Shown: positions 37,116-46,276, numbered from the stretch's first letter. The stretch: 64,000 nt of DNA from Oscillospiraceae bacterium (GCA_902779915.1 CACZDM010000002.1:188243-252242), one strand, 5' to 3'. Numbers and translations are program-made. The notes: generated by a model not told the origin, from the letters alone.

Positions 37116-37153
37116 TAGATATATCGCTTGAAGGTTGCTTGAATTTAATAGTT

Positions 37154-37230
37154 GGCGATATAGCTCAGGTGGCTAGAGCATGCGGTTCATACCCGCAGTG
37201 TCACTGGTTCGAATCCAGTTATCGCTACCA
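37154..37230 (+). tRNA. tRNA-Met (CAT)
   Basis: A 77-nt cloverleaf with encoded CCA. The acceptor GGCGATA pairs with TATCGCT (first pair G-U), the D-loop is TAGCTCAGGTGGC, the anticodon loop holds CAT, and the T-arm is GGTTCGAATCC. The first pair and D-arm make an elongator more likely than an initiator, but this is not certain. Confidence 0.95.
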
Positions 37231-37233
37231 AAT

Positions 37234-37308
37234 GGCCCGTTGGTCAAGTGGTTAAGACACCGCCCTTTCACGGCGGTAACGCGAGTTCAATTCTCGCACG
37301 GGTCACCA
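37234..37308 (+). tRNA. tRNA-Glu (TTC)
   Basis: A 75-nt cloverleaf with encoded CCA, 3 nt after tRNA-Met. The acceptor GGCCCGT pairs with ACGGGTC, and the anticodon stem-loop CGCCCTTTCACGGCG holds TTC. Confidence 0.97.
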
Positions 37309-37448
37309 ATTTTTGTTTCGTTTTAGTTTGAAAGCGGATTGAAAAACAGGCAATTTTGAGCGCGTGGAGTTGCAAGTGGCGTTCTGAGGATTTGTTTTAG
37401 TGGATGATTGTTTAAAATTCGTTGAATTTTTGTGTGTGGGTAAAAACA

Positions 37449-37486
37449 AAAACTGCTGAGGGAGAGCTTGCCTTCAGCAGTTTTTT
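37449..37486. terminator. bidirectional terminator of tRNAs and rubredoxin gene
   Basis: AACTGCTGA (37451-37459) pairs with TCAGCAGTT (37474-37482), with a T-run on the + strand and an A-run before the stem. It can therefore end transcripts from both sides. Confidence 0.8.
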
Positions 37487-37498
37487 ACGCGCAAAGGA

Positions 37499-37627
37499 TC
37501 ATTGCTTTTCAAAGGAGTCTTTCCCAACTCCGCAGACTGGACACACATAGTCCTCCGGCTCCGAGTCCAGGCTTCCCTCATGAACATATCCACACACCAA
37601 ACACACATAATTAACTTTTTCTTCCAT
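37499..37627 (-). CDS. minimal rubredoxin-like protein (42 residues)
   Basis: A short gene coding [18 protein letters not shown] at its start, then [20 protein letters not shown]. Cys9, Cys12, Cys29 and Cys32 form two CxxCG knuckles, the iron site of rubredoxins. At 42 residues it is shorter than a classical rubredoxin (~52) and resembles the rubredoxin-like C-terminal domain of rubrerythrin standing alone. It probably carries electrons in oxygen or peroxide defence. The ATG at 37627 has only a weak upstream site. The adjacent bidirectional terminator at 37449-37486 ends it. Confidence 0.88.
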   Translation of the reverse strand: MEEKVNYVCLVCGYVHEGSLDSEPEDYVCPVCGVGKDSFEKQ

Positions 37628-37980
37628 AGTACCCACACACCAATGCCTTTCTAAAAAGTATTAAACAATCCGAAAAAACAGCTAAAACGCCCTTTTCAAG
37701 ATAAGATTATCATATTTTGTCGAATTTGTCAAGAAAAATTATTGCTTTAAATTTTAATCAAAGTTAATTCCACTAAAAACAAAAATAACAACGCGGAGTC
37801 TATTTACTATAAGTAATACGACGCAAGCAAAAAAATTTTATTACCACTCACGGTATTATATATGTTTAGGCTTTCTGAGATCAAAAAGCCTAAACAACGC
37901 CATAAATTCCAAAGCGAGATATATCAACCACTTTTTGCAAACCATTGAAAAGTCCACAATATATGACAAAAAATTTTAAA
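37628..37980. other. 353-nt intergenic stretch with a perfect hairpin
   Basis: GTTTAGGCTTT (37864-37874) pairs perfectly with AAAGCCTAAAC (37885-37895). There is no T-run on either side. It may end the nfn transcript or bind a protein. Nothing else is recognised. Confidence 0.5.
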
Positions 37981-39372
37981 CTAACCTAACTCCGCCAAAT
38001 ATTTGTCTATGGCCCGAGCCGCGTTTTTGCCCGCTCCCATCGCTAAAATCACGGTTGCCGCCCCAGTCACAACGTCCCCCCCAGCATAGACAGCTTTTTT
38101 TGAAGTCAACCCGGTCTGAGGATCAACAACCAAGCCTCCCCAACTGTTTGCCTCAAGATCCGGAGTTGACCTCCTGATTAAAGGATTCGGAGATGTTCCA
38201 ATCGAAATTATCACGCAGTCAACACAAATTTCAAACTCACTCCCTTTTTTCTCAACAGGGCGCCTTCTTCCAGACTCATCCGGTTCTTTAAGCTGCATGC
38301 GCGAACATATTATTTTATCAACAAAATTTAAAGAATCGCCATGAATTCGAGTTGGCTGACACAAAGTTTTAAAAATAATCCCCTCCTCTTTGGCGTGCTG
38401 GATTTCTTCTTTTCGCGCCGGCATCTCATTTTCGCTCCTTCGATATATCACATAAACATCCCGCGCACCAAGACGTTTTGCCGCCCTCGCTGCGTCCATA
38501 GCAACATTTCCTCCGCCAACAACAGCAACTCTTCTTACCCTTTTTATCGGCGTCTGCGAGTCGGGTTTATATGCTTTCATTAGGTTTATTCTCGTTAAAA
38601 ATTCGTTTGCAGAATAGACCCCATTTAAATTTTCACCAGGAATGTTCATGAAACGAGGCAGCCCAGCTCCCGAAGAAATAAAAATCGCTTCAAAGCCTTG
38701 CGAAAAAAGTTCATCCACAGTCACGCTGCAGCCAACAACAACATTTGTTTTAACCTCAACGCCAAGCTTTTTGAGATTTTCCATCTCTTTTTCAACAATT
38801 TTTTTAGGGAGCCTGAATTCGGGAATTCCATATGTTAAAACGCCTCCAGGCGCATGCAAAGCTTCAAAAATTGTCACCTCATGGCCTCTTTTTGCCAAAT
38901 CACCCGCACATGAAAGCCCTGCAGGCCCAGACCCAACAATCGCAACTTTTCGACCGGTTTTTTCAACAACTTTTTCGACTTGTTTTAAATTTTCATCACA
39001 CCAGTCCGCAACAAATCTTTCCAGGAATCCAATCGCAACCGGCTCTCCCTTGATCCCGCGAACACACCTGCTCTCGCACTGGACTTCCTGGGGACACACT
39101 CGCCCACAAACAGCAGGCAAAGAGGAATTTTGCCTTATAATTTCATACGCTTCCTTGAATTTTTTTTCTCTAATTTTTGCGATAAAACCAGGAATATCGA
39201 TTGAAACAGGACACATCGAAACGCAAGGCTTATTTTTGCAGTTTAAACACCTTCCCGCCTCATCAACCGCTTGCTCAGGGGTATATCCAAGCGCCACTTC
39301 GTCAAAATTTTTGCTTCTCAAAGAAGGCTCCTGAACCGGCATTTTATTTTTCCTCAAACTCATATTTGGCAT
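37981..39372 (-). CDS. nfnB: NfnB-like FAD/NAD(P)-binding subunit (glutamate synthase small-subunit fold)
   Basis: A 463-residue protein with two N-terminal Cys clusters for 4Fe-4S centres (CLNCKNKPCVSMCPV and CGRVCPQEVQCESRC). An FAD dinucleotide fold follows (VAIVGSGPAGLSCAGDLAKRGHEVTIFEA), shown here as its parts GSGPAGLSCAG and HEVTIFEA, and then an NADPH fold (AVVGGGNVAMDAARAA) and ATVILAMGAGKNAARAI. The neighbour is an NfnA-type protein, which makes the NADH-dependent reduced ferredoxin:NADP+ oxidoreductase the likely enzyme; GltD alone is unlikely, because no glutamate synthase large subunit is here. ATG at 39372 overlaps the NfnA gene by 13 nt. Confidence 0.88.
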   Translation of the reverse strand: MPNMSLRKNKMPVQEPSLRSKNFDEVALGYTPEQAVDEAGRCLNCKNKPCVSMCPVSIDIPGFIAKIREKKFKEAYEIIRQNSSLPAVCGRVCPQEVQCESRCVRGIKGEPVAIGFLERFVADWCDENLKQVEKVVEKTGRKVAIVGSGPAGLSCAGDLAKRGHEVTIFEALHAPGGVLTYGIPEFRLPKKIVEKEMENLKKLGVEVKTNVVVGCSVTVDELFSQGFEAIFISSGAGLPRFMNIPGENLNGVYSANEFLTRINLMKAYKPDSQTPIKRVRRVAVVGGGNVAMDAARAAKRLGARDVYVIYRRSENEMPARKEEIQHAKEEGIIFKTLCQPTRIHGDSLNFVDKIICSRMQLKEPDESGRRRPVEKKGSEFEICVDCVIISIGTSPNPLIRRSTPDLEANSWGGLVVDPQTGLTSKKAVYAGGDVVTGAATVILAMGAGKNAARAIDKYLAELG

Positions 39373-40214
39373 TCTTTCTGACTCCTTTTGAAAAGGTTAC
39401 AAGTTTTTTCACGCGATTCGCGTTCGAAATCTCTATACATCATCGAGCGGCTGATCGCTTCGTCAAAGTCAACTAAATGGCCATCGAAATCCGGCCCATC
39501 AACACACGCAAATTTGACCTCATTCCCAACCATAACTCGACATCCGCCACACATCCCAGTCCCGTCGATCATTATCGGATTCATTGAAACGGTTGTTTTT
39601 ATGTTGTGTTTTTGGGTCAGCCTCGAGACAAATTTCATCATAACCAAAGGCCCAATCGCAATGACTTTATCATATTTTTCTCCACTGCTTATTAGATTTT
39701 CCAAAGCATCCGTCACAAGCCCTTTATCTCCAAAAGATCCATCATCAGTCATTATTATTAGCCTGTTTGAAATTTTTTCGAATTCATCCTGCAAAATCAC
39801 TAAATTTTTGTTTCGAAATCCAATGATCGAATGAACAATCACATCACTTGAATGAAGATATTTAGCAACCGGATATGCTATGGCGCATCCAACTCCCCCG
39901 CCAACTACCGCGACTTTTTTCAAGCCATCAAGCTCAGAAGCTTTTCCCAAAGGCCCAACCAAATCTTTGATATGGTCTCCTTCATTTAGCCGATTCAGCC
40001 GCGTCGTCGTCGACCCAACAATTTGAAATATTATAGACACTGTCCCATATTTTCGATTGCAGTCAGCAATGGTTAGCGGAATTCGCTCCCCCTCTTGGTC
40101 AACCCGCAGCATCAAAAATTGCCCCGGCCTTGCTTTATCTGCAATCATTTTGGCGGAAATTTCCATCATGGAAACATTGCTGTTTAGGATTTTCTTTTTG
40201 ACTACTTTGAACAT
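39360..40214 (-). CDS. nfnA: NfnA-like FAD/2Fe-2S subunit (dihydroorotate dehydrogenase electron-transfer fold)
   Basis: A 284-residue flavoprotein of the PyrK/SudB type. The FAD domain has GERIPLTIADCN, then GPLGKASELDG, then the NAD domain with AVVGGGVGCAIAYPVAKYL. The C-terminus has the 2Fe-2S motif GTGMCGGCRVMVGNEVKFACVDGPDFDG (parts MCGGCRV and FACVDGP). With the next gene it forms the NfnAB complex, an electron-bifurcating transhydrogenase in Clostridia. GGAGG precedes the ATG by ~12 nt. A TTGAAT/TATAAT promoter lies ~80 nt upstream. Confidence 0.88.
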   Translation of the reverse strand: MFKVVKKKILNSNVSMMEISAKMIADKARPGQFLMLRVDQEGERIPLTIADCNRKYGTVSIIFQIVGSTTTRLNRLNEGDHIKDLVGPLGKASELDGLKKVAVVGGGVGCAIAYPVAKYLHSSDVIVHSIIGFRNKNLVILQDEFEKISNRLIIMTDDGSFGDKGLVTDALENLISSGEKYDKVIAIGPLVMMKFVSRLTQKHNIKTTVSMNPIMIDGTGMCGGCRVMVGNEVKFACVDGPDFDGHLVDFDEAISRSMMYRDFERESREKTCNLFKRSQKECQI

Positions 40215-40293
40215 ATTTCAAAATGCCTCCAAATATTCTAATGAAAAAATAAATATTCAATAAAATCAACTCAACATCAAACACTTCCTATGT

Positions 40294-40322
40294 ATTATAC
40301 ATCAAATCCACAAAAAATTCAA
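40294..40322 (-). promoter_or_regulatory. nfnAB promoter
   Basis: On the - strand TTGAAT (40317-40322), 17 nt, TATAAT (40294-40299). Confidence 0.75.
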
Positions 40323-40514
40323 GAAATTAATGTTCAACTATGTAAAAAATAATCTTGATAAGCAAGATGAAAATATATCTTTTTGAATTTTTGATTATGA
40401 ATTTAAATGACATATAATAAACTTCACTTATGGTGAAAATAATTAAATTGTTATAGAATATCATCTAATCTAAAATTAATTTTTATTTATTAATAAAAAA
40501 ATCACAAAAATCAC

Positions 40515-40543
40515 TTGACGCCAACAACGATATGTGTTATAAT
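40515..40543 (+). promoter_or_regulatory. promoter of secreted family member 1
   Basis: TTGACG (40515-40520), 17 nt, TATAAT (40538-40543), followed by a ~60-nt leader before the ATG at 40613. Confidence 0.8.
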
Positions 40544-40612
40544 ATTTGTGTGTAGTATTTAGGCCTGAAACTACAAAAAAATTATTAAAATTTATTTTAG
40601 GAGATGTTTAAA

Positions 40613-41140
40613 ATGAAAAAGAAAGTTTTAAAGAAAATTATAGTTGCTCTTTGCGCAGCTGCTATGTCAGTTCCAGCGGCCGCTTCTGTTGGAGCAGTTA
40701 ATGACAAACCCAATAACGCCAATCATCAAAACCAGAACATGGTTAGTGATGTGAGCATTAGATCTGCACAGTCCCTGATATCACACTTTCTTGATAAAAT
40801 TGACCAAAGGACACTGAATGAGCGTGTTTATAATAGTCTGGATAACGAAGCCATTGAAACTTCTGAATCATTACAACGACTAAGTGAGCTTCTAGACAAT
40901 ATAAATAATTTTGATGATTTGAATGACGAAGAGATGAGTGTTCCACTACTCAAAGCGTCTGTAGAAGAATTCAACCGTTATATGAACAATTACACACTTG
41001 CTGGTCCCATTGACAAAAAAAAGCTAGATAATATTAAAAAACGAGCTGACCTAATTCTGGCAGTCTATGCCAACAGCGACGACATTGACAGGTATGAGGG
41101 GGATTATGATCTTCGGTTCGTATTTCGTCCCCGATTTTGA
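40613..41140 (+). CDS. secreted family member 1 (short, unknown function)
   Basis: A 175-residue protein from the ATG at 40613 (AGGAG 9 nt upstream; an ATG at 40604 is too close). Signal peptide 1-29: VLKKIIVALCAAAMSVPAAA then Ser. The mature part is a helical domain; LLKASVEEFNRYMNNYTLAGPIDKK matches FNQELMDLEAYM and FSQNLRSFERYMQNYALYGAID in members 2 and 3, so it corresponds to their N-terminal domain only. Beyond its stop a +2 frame reads on with coding-like composition (NLYNGNLNQYELDPDF), so the C-terminus may be cut by a frameshift; this is a weak suspicion. No known domain. Confidence 0.75.
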   Translation: MKKKVLKKIIVALCAAAMSVPAAASVGAVNDKPNNANHQNQNMVSDVSIRSAQSLISHFLDKIDQRTLNERVYNSLDNEAIETSESLQRLSELLDNINNFDDLNDEEMSVPLLKASVEEFNRYMNNYTLAGPIDKKKLDNIKKRADLILAVYANSDDIDRYEGDYDLRFVFRPRF

Positions 41141-41538
41141 TAAACCTTTATAATGGCAACCTTAACCAGTATGAACTGGATCCTGATTTTCAGTCCTTGC
41201 TGTAATGCTAGATATGAATACTATTTCCCTAAATTAACCAAATGACATGCGCAGTGTCCAGTATTCATGATAATTTATACATATGATAATTAAAAGCCTT
41301 TTGAGTTTCTATCTTTAGATCTCAGAAGGTTTTTTAATTTTATTTATCTAAAAACTCACTTAAATAGAATATTTTCTAAGTGGAAATTTTTAATTCATAT
41401 TTGTTAACATTTTATTAATAAAAAATTAACAATTTTATCAAAAAAATGTTATATAATGACACGTATATTTTTGTTGCCAAGCAAAAATAAAGCCAGATTC
41501 ATGTATAAAAATTTATATATATAAAGGAGATAAAAGCA
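41141..41538 (+). other. 398-nt stretch between family members 1 and 2
   Basis: It holds a terminator (41292-41336) and, near 41452, a TATAAT-like -10 without a convincing -35. The ribosome site of the next gene is GGAG at 41525. Confidence 0.5.
41292..41336 (+). terminator. terminator after secreted family member 1
   Basis: AAAAGCCTTTTGAG pairs with CTCAGAAGGTTTTTT (one mismatch), with a T-run. Confidence 0.75.
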
Positions 41539-43260
41539 ATGAGAAGAAAATTTTTTAAAAAAATTATCTCAATTTTATGCGCAGGATCAATATCATTTTC
41601 TGTGTCTTCTTCGGTTTGTTCAATCAAAACAAACAGCTGCAACAAGGAAATTAAAGAAGCTGTTTTTGAATGCAACGAACGCATAAACACTATCAACCCG
41701 CAAATTTCCATATATTTAGAAAAATTAACAGATCGAATGAACAGACTTTCAGATGAAAAAAATTGTGAATATGTCGAAGAAGAATCTGAAAAAATCAGTC
41801 AAGTTGCAATCAAATTATCAAAAATTCAACAATTATTGAAAAAAACAGATAATCTCAACTTAAATAGCCCAAATAAATTCAATATATTCGACTTTAATCA
41901 AGAGTTAATGGATCTTGAGGCGTATATGGCGCATGAAGCAAATCGAAAAAATATTGACATAGATGAAATAATTAAAATAATTAAAAGAATCGACGTCGAT
42001 TACTGGGATGCATGCATTCAAAATCAATCGAAGGAAAATAAAATTTTTAACGAATTTGATAAAAGCGCTCCATTGTCAGAAGAAATAAACTCCGGCGGAA
42101 CACTTGAAGAAAAAGTCGAGATTTGTTTAAAAAATCCAAATACCCTGAAAAATAATAAATCCCAAATTCAATTGCTGGAAAAATATATAAAAAAATATAT
42201 TTCAGAATATGAAGTCAAAAATTTAGAATTTATTGAAAAAAATTTCAACGATCCAAACAAATGGAGTTTTGCTTTTGATAAATATCTCGGATCTGATAAA
42301 TTTGTTAAAAAAGTTATTAAATCTTTTAAACAAACAATTCCAAAGCACAAAGTCAATGAAATGGTTTATAACAATATCAAAGAACCGCCCCTCTGGACAA
42401 TTTCTAATCTAAACTGCTTTTTAGAAAGAATTATCGTCACAACATTTAAAAAAGTCATAGATCAAACCAGCCAATTTTTCTGTGATGAATATGAGCTGAG
42501 CAAATATTTATCACATATTCTAGAATTAAACAACACAAGCAACTATATAAAAGCCAGAACAATAATGGCTCCAAAATATGATGAATTTAATTTAAATTTT
42601 TCAGCAGTCAAACTTAAAGATCTTGAGCGAGTTTTTGAAAATATATTCAAAGACCTGACCGGAACGAATTGGATAGCCACATTATCAATGACCAACAAAG
42701 AAATCGATAATTCTAAAAAAAATAAACAAATATTAATTAACGATCAAAACAAGCCCTTAACCAATAGAGACATTGCGATAATCGAGCTTATACGCCAAAC
42801 CTGCTCTCCAATAAATAAAATTATGACCATAGCAGTTAACGACAAATTGGACTCAACAAAATCAGATTTTAGTAATGAAGAGCGCAATCAAATCAACGAT
42901 TCGTTTGAAAATTTAAACAAATATATTGAACATTTATGCAAAAATTTATATATAAGCGAACTTGGTTCAGGACGATTGAAGGCAGTATATAATGACGGTA
43001 AACATAAATTTGAAAATCATGCTCTGCCCAAACCAGACGTAAAAAACCCTCTCGAGCCTCCAACAATAATTATATTTCCAGAAAATTTGAACAATCTAAT
43101 ACACGATCAAATCGCGAATAACCCAATGTTACCAAGCCATATGCCCTTTCCAGGTCCAAATGCTCAGTTTATACTTCCGCCTATACCTATATTTGGACAA
43201 AACCCATTCAATTTTCCTCACGCCAGCAGTCATCTCATAGATATTCCCCCCCTATATTAG
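41539..43260 (+). CDS. secreted family member 2 (helical, Pro-rich end)
   Basis: A 573-residue protein; GGAG lies 10 nt before the ATG. Signal peptide 1-28: FFKKIISILCAGSISFSVSS. The mature part is largely helical and homologous along its length to member 3: FNQELMDLEAYM early, then AEVCLK-like VEICLKNP and YIKARTIMAPKYDEFNLNFS against YLKIRTIAADRPYNEDHLNFT. The last ~75 residues are Pro/Asn/Phe-rich (LPSHMPFPGPNAQFILPPIP). No repeats of known domains, no sortase or lipobox signal. A run of seven C lies at 43246-43252, 8 nt before the stop. Confidence 0.8.
   Translation: MRRKFFKKIISILCAGSISFSVSSSVCSIKTNSCNKEIKEAVFECNERINTINPQISIYLEKLTDRMNRLSDEKNCEYVEEESEKISQVAIKLSKIQQLLKKTDNLNLNSPNKFNIFDFNQELMDLEAYMAHEANRKNIDIDEIIKIIKRIDVDYWDACIQNQSKENKIFNEFDKSAPLSEEINSGGTLEEKVEICLKNPNTLKNNKSQIQLLEKYIKKYISEYEVKNLEFIEKNFNDPNKWSFAFDKYLGSDKFVKKVIKSFKQTIPKHKVNEMVYNNIKEPPLWTISNLNCFLERIIVTTFKKVIDQTSQFFCDEYELSKYLSHILELNNTSNYIKARTIMAPKYDEFNLNFSAVKLKDLERVFENIFKDLTGTNWIATLSMTNKEIDNSKKNKQILINDQNKPLTNRDIAIIELIRQTCSPINKIMTIAVNDKLDSTKSDFSNEERNQINDSFENLNKYIEHLCKNLYISELGSGRLKAVYNDGKHKFENHALPKPDVKNPLEPPTIIIFPENLNNLIHDQIANNPMLPSHMPFPGPNAQFILPPIPIFGQNPFNFPHASSHLIDIPPLY
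43246..43252 (+). repeat. C7 homopolymer at the 3' end of the gene
   Basis: Seven C in an AT-rich gene. Losing one C would replace the final codons by PPYIS and continue for 27 codons of Asn-rich sequence up to TGA near 43,338. Confidence 0.8.
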
Positions 43261-43570
43261 TATGCTTAATGTGCCCATTGCTAATAATTTCAATAACATA
43301 AATAACACAATCCAAAATGCAACTCTCAACAATATATGAATTGTGAATTTTGATAATGATATAAACAACATTTAAAACAATAGTCCATATATGCTAATTT
43401 AAACTTTTATGACTGCAAATTTACATGCACCACACAAAAAATAAAAATTAACATTTATTTACATTTTGTTTACAAATAATTAACAACTTTTGCATGAATA
43501 TATGCTATAGTATATCCATCTCGTGTTTAATAAATATATTATGAAAAATCAAAAGGAGATTGAACGTGTA
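43261..43570 (+). other. 310-nt stretch with Asn-rich remnant frames
   Basis: The first ~120 nt read in another frame as N-rich peptide (MLNVPIANNFNNINNTIQ), then INFD-like fragments, suggesting a former C-terminal extension of member 2. The last part has a -10-like TATAGT at 43506. Confidence 0.45.
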
Positions 43571-46171
43571 ATGAAACTAAAAATTTTTAAAAAAATCATT
43601 TCAATTTTATGCGCAGCATGCATATCAACTTCTATTGCGACTGCCTATGTTGGAGCGATTAAAACAACAAATGAAAATCCAGCGTGGACAGAAAAAATTC
43701 GTAGGATAAATAGACGTCTTTTCATACTCAAAGATCTCATTCAAATTTACAGAGGAAGGTTGAGTAGGCCATCAGTAGGCAACGATTCTGAAGAATCCGT
43801 GGTGAGAATAGCTAGGGTTTCAGAATTACTATATCAAGCTGAAACAATGATTAGAAAACTAAAAGATTTAAATTTAGATGATGAAGAAACATTTGATTTA
43901 GAAATATTTAGCCAAAATCTGCGCAGCTTTGAACGCTATATGCAAAATTATGCACTATATGGCGCAATTGATTTAAAAGCAGTCACTGAAGAAATAGTCG
44001 GCATAAATATGGATTATTGGAATGAACGTATTGACGAAGCCATTCGAAATAACAACGACAACGACAACGACGACGATAACGACGACGATAACAACAACAA
44101 TAACAATTTAATCAACAATAACAACAATAACAATTTAATCAACAATAACAACAATAACAACAATAACAACAATAACAACAATAACAACAATAACAACAAT
44201 AACAACAATAACAACAATAACAACAATAACAATTTAATCAACAATAACAACAACAACAACAATAACAATTTAATCAACAATAACAATTTAATCAACAATA
44301 ACAACAATAACAACAATAACAATTTAATCAACAATAACAACAATAACAACAATAACAACAATAACAACAATAACAATTTAATCAACAATAACAACAATAA
44401 CAACAATAACAATTTAATCAACAATAACAACAATAACAACAATAACAACAATAATAACAATTTAATCAACAATAACAACGCTCATGATAATGGATTAATC
44501 CAAAATATTTTACAAGCATTTGAAAGTTCAAATAGAAATTTGAACGATAGGCTTGATGATGTTGTTCAAATGATCAATGCTTCTAATTTCCATTCTGCTG
44601 CAAAAAAAGCAGAAGTTTGCCTGAAAATTTTGAATCGAATCGACTATAATAAAGATTATTATAAAAAATTTGAGAATATATTGCAAAATTATGTTGATTC
44701 ATATGTAGTGAACTCTTTGAATGACAAATTGCGCTTTATTGATAATTTTTTCCTAAGCAAAAACACATTAATGACCACTTTCAATAATTTCTTTAGAAAT
44801 GTACCGTTTGTTATTGTTGTGCGAACAGCAATAATGGATGAAATAATGGGAAATGCTCTTTCCACGATTAAATACGAAAAAATTAACGATCCGGGAATTT
44901 CTGACGCAGACAAACTAAACCGTTTCATAGACAGAACTTTAATGAAGAATATGTCAAAATCTCAAACTGACCACAATAAACTTTTGAAATCTTTATTGAA
45001 AATTTTTAAATTTAAAGGCATGATTGACTATTTAAAAATCAGGACAATTGCAGCTGATCGTCCATACAATGAAGATCACCTTAATTTCACTGCCAAACAA
45101 CTTCCTAAGTGTGTTGAATATTTTCAAAATTTAATTGGAAAATTGACAAATACCTATATTGGAAACTTAAGCAACATTTTGAATTTAAGCGATGACACCT
45201 TTGAAAATGAATATCCAGATGATCAGAATGATGAAGAAACTAGAGCTATTAGAGTTGCGAGAAGGCTGGGCTCCCCAATCATCGAAATTATGGAAGCTGC
45301 CGTCAACAAAAAACTTGGTGAGAACAATTTAGCTTTTGACGATAACGAAAAACAAAATATCGAAGATATATTTACAAGATTAAATCAAAATATTCAGTTT
45401 TTGTGTTCAAGGATTAGAATTAGACAAAATGATAACGAACTCAAAATGAGATATCTTCATGAAAATCTTCACAATAATGAAATAGATATTGACGATGATG
45501 CGCCTCAAAACAACGTCAACGTCAATGACAACGGATGGTTCCAAGGTTTAAACCAAAATGTCCAAAACAACAACAACAACAACAACGAGAACAACAATAA
45601 CATAAATGATGATAAGAATGATAAACAATTTGCATTCACTCTGGGATATGAAAACGCAATCAGATTTCAAGCTAAAGAAGGCTTTGGGGTTGCCGATTTG
45701 GATGAACAATATTTGAAAGGATTTGACGAGGGGAAGAATGACATAAAAAATAAAAACCTTAAAGAGCTTTTGGAAAGAACATTTGATGATCAATATCCGA
45801 TTAAAGACAATATTGGCGTTATGTATAAAATTTTGGACTTGAGAAAAAATGATGAATATAAACAAAGGGTTGAGGCTGTTTTAAACGTTTTGAACCGCAT
45901 TAATGATTTAGAAAATCGTAAAGAGTTTGGTCCTGCTCTGTCTGGTTTTATAAAATCTTATATAGACATGTATGTGGAAGAACTGGAAAAAGACATAAAA
46001 TCAGGCAAAGTTGCTCAATCATATATCGGTATGATGAAAGATGCTCAATCCCAAAAAGACAAAATTGCGACGATGGCCACCAAAGCTATTGAAACCTCTT
46101 ATCTCCCGAACAGATTCGATTCATTTGATAAATTTGAAGCGTTTATGTATGGATGCGTTTCTAGACCGTGA
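43571..46171 (+). CDS. secreted family member 3 with Asn-rich low-complexity region
   Basis: An 866-residue protein; the ATG at 43571 is chosen because it starts the signal peptide (IFKKIISILCAACISTSIAT), though the open frame continues 16 codons upstream. Residues ~30-155 are a helical N-domain with FSQNLRSFERYMQNYALYG. Residues ~160-310 are almost only Asn, interrupted about nine times by Leu-Ile, after an Asp/Asn start. From ~310 the helical domain shared with member 2 returns (YLKIRTIAADRPYNEDHLNF). A second Asn-rich linker (~665-690) precedes a C-terminal ~180-residue domain not present in member 2 (LGYENAIRFQAKEGFG). It is probably a surface or released protein; its function is unknown. 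Confidence 0.8.
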   Translation: MKLKIFKKIISILCAACISTSIATAYVGAIKTTNENPAWTEKIRRINRRLFILKDLIQIYRGRLSRPSVGNDSEESVVRIARVSELLYQAETMIRKLKDLNLDDEETFDLEIFSQNLRSFERYMQNYALYGAIDLKAVTEEIVGINMDYWNERIDEAIRNNNDNDNDDDNDDDNNNNNNLINNNNNNNLINNNNNNNNNNNNNNNNNNNNNNNNNNNNNNNLINNNNNNNNNNLINNNNLINNNNNNNNNNLINNNNNNNNNNNNNNNNLINNNNNNNNNNLINNNNNNNNNNNNNNLINNNNAHDNGLIQNILQAFESSNRNLNDRLDDVVQMINASNFHSAAKKAEVCLKILNRIDYNKDYYKKFENILQNYVDSYVVNSLNDKLRFIDNFFLSKNTLMTTFNNFFRNVPFVIVVRTAIMDEIMGNALSTIKYEKINDPGISDADKLNRFIDRTLMKNMSKSQTDHNKLLKSLLKIFKFKGMIDYLKIRTIAADRPYNEDHLNFTAKQLPKCVEYFQNLIGKLTNTYIGNLSNILNLSDDTFENEYPDDQNDEETRAIRVARRLGSPIIEIMEAAVNKKLGENNLAFDDNEKQNIEDIFTRLNQNIQFLCSRIRIRQNDNELKMRYLHENLHNNEIDIDDDAPQNNVNVNDNGWFQGLNQNVQNNNNNNNENNNNINDDKNDKQFAFTLGYENAIRFQAKEGFGVADLDEQYLKGFDEGKNDIKNKNLKELLERTFDDQYPIKDNIGVMYKILDLRKNDEYKQRVEAVLNVLNRINDLENRKEFGPALSGFIKSYIDMYVEELEKDIKSGKVAQSYIGMMKDAQSQKDKIATMATKAIETSYLPNRFDSFDKFEAFMYGCVSRP
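44047..44481 (+). repeat. Asn-rich low-complexity tract (AAC/AAT codons with Leu-Ile)
   Basis: About 430 bp made mainly of alternating AAC and AAT codons, often as a 9-bp AACAACAAT-like period, with ~12-bp AATTTAATCAAC inserts coding Asn-Leu-Ile-Asn. The reading frame is kept throughout. Confidence 0.95.
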
Positions 46172-46232
46172 ACTTGGTCTTGATAATATATAAAAAGCGA
46201 TATAAACCATATTTATAATCAACAAAAATTTA

Positions 46233-46276
46233 AACCTCTTGAGCATATATTTTAGCAAGGCTCGAGAGGTTTTTTC
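46233..46276 (+). terminator. terminator after secreted family member 3
   Basis: AACCTCTTGAGC pairs with GCTCGAGAGGTT over 12 positions (one G-U), followed by TTTTTTC. Confidence 0.85.

Larger units (their letters stand above)
36860..37153. other. promoter region between the giant gene and the tRNAs
   Basis: Two divergent promoters, described separately, lie at 36931-36959 (-) and 37087-37115 (+). No further structure is seen. Confidence 0.6.
40215..40612. other. 398-nt divergent promoter region
   Basis: It holds the nfn promoter (40294-40322, -) and the promoter of the secreted-protein family (40515-40543, +). The stretch between them is very AT-rich and shows no other structure. Confidence 0.6.

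Noticed and set aside
37864..37895. Terminator of nfnAB
   Set aside because: The stem is perfect, but neither strand has a T-run after it, so it is listed only as a hairpin.
44014..44478. 154-codon poly-Leu ORF on the - strand
   Set aside because: It is the complement of the Asn codon tract and has no ribosome site or start context.
44047..44481. Possible CRISPR array because of regular short repeats
   Set aside because: The units are 9-12 bp codon repeats without spacers and in frame with a gene.
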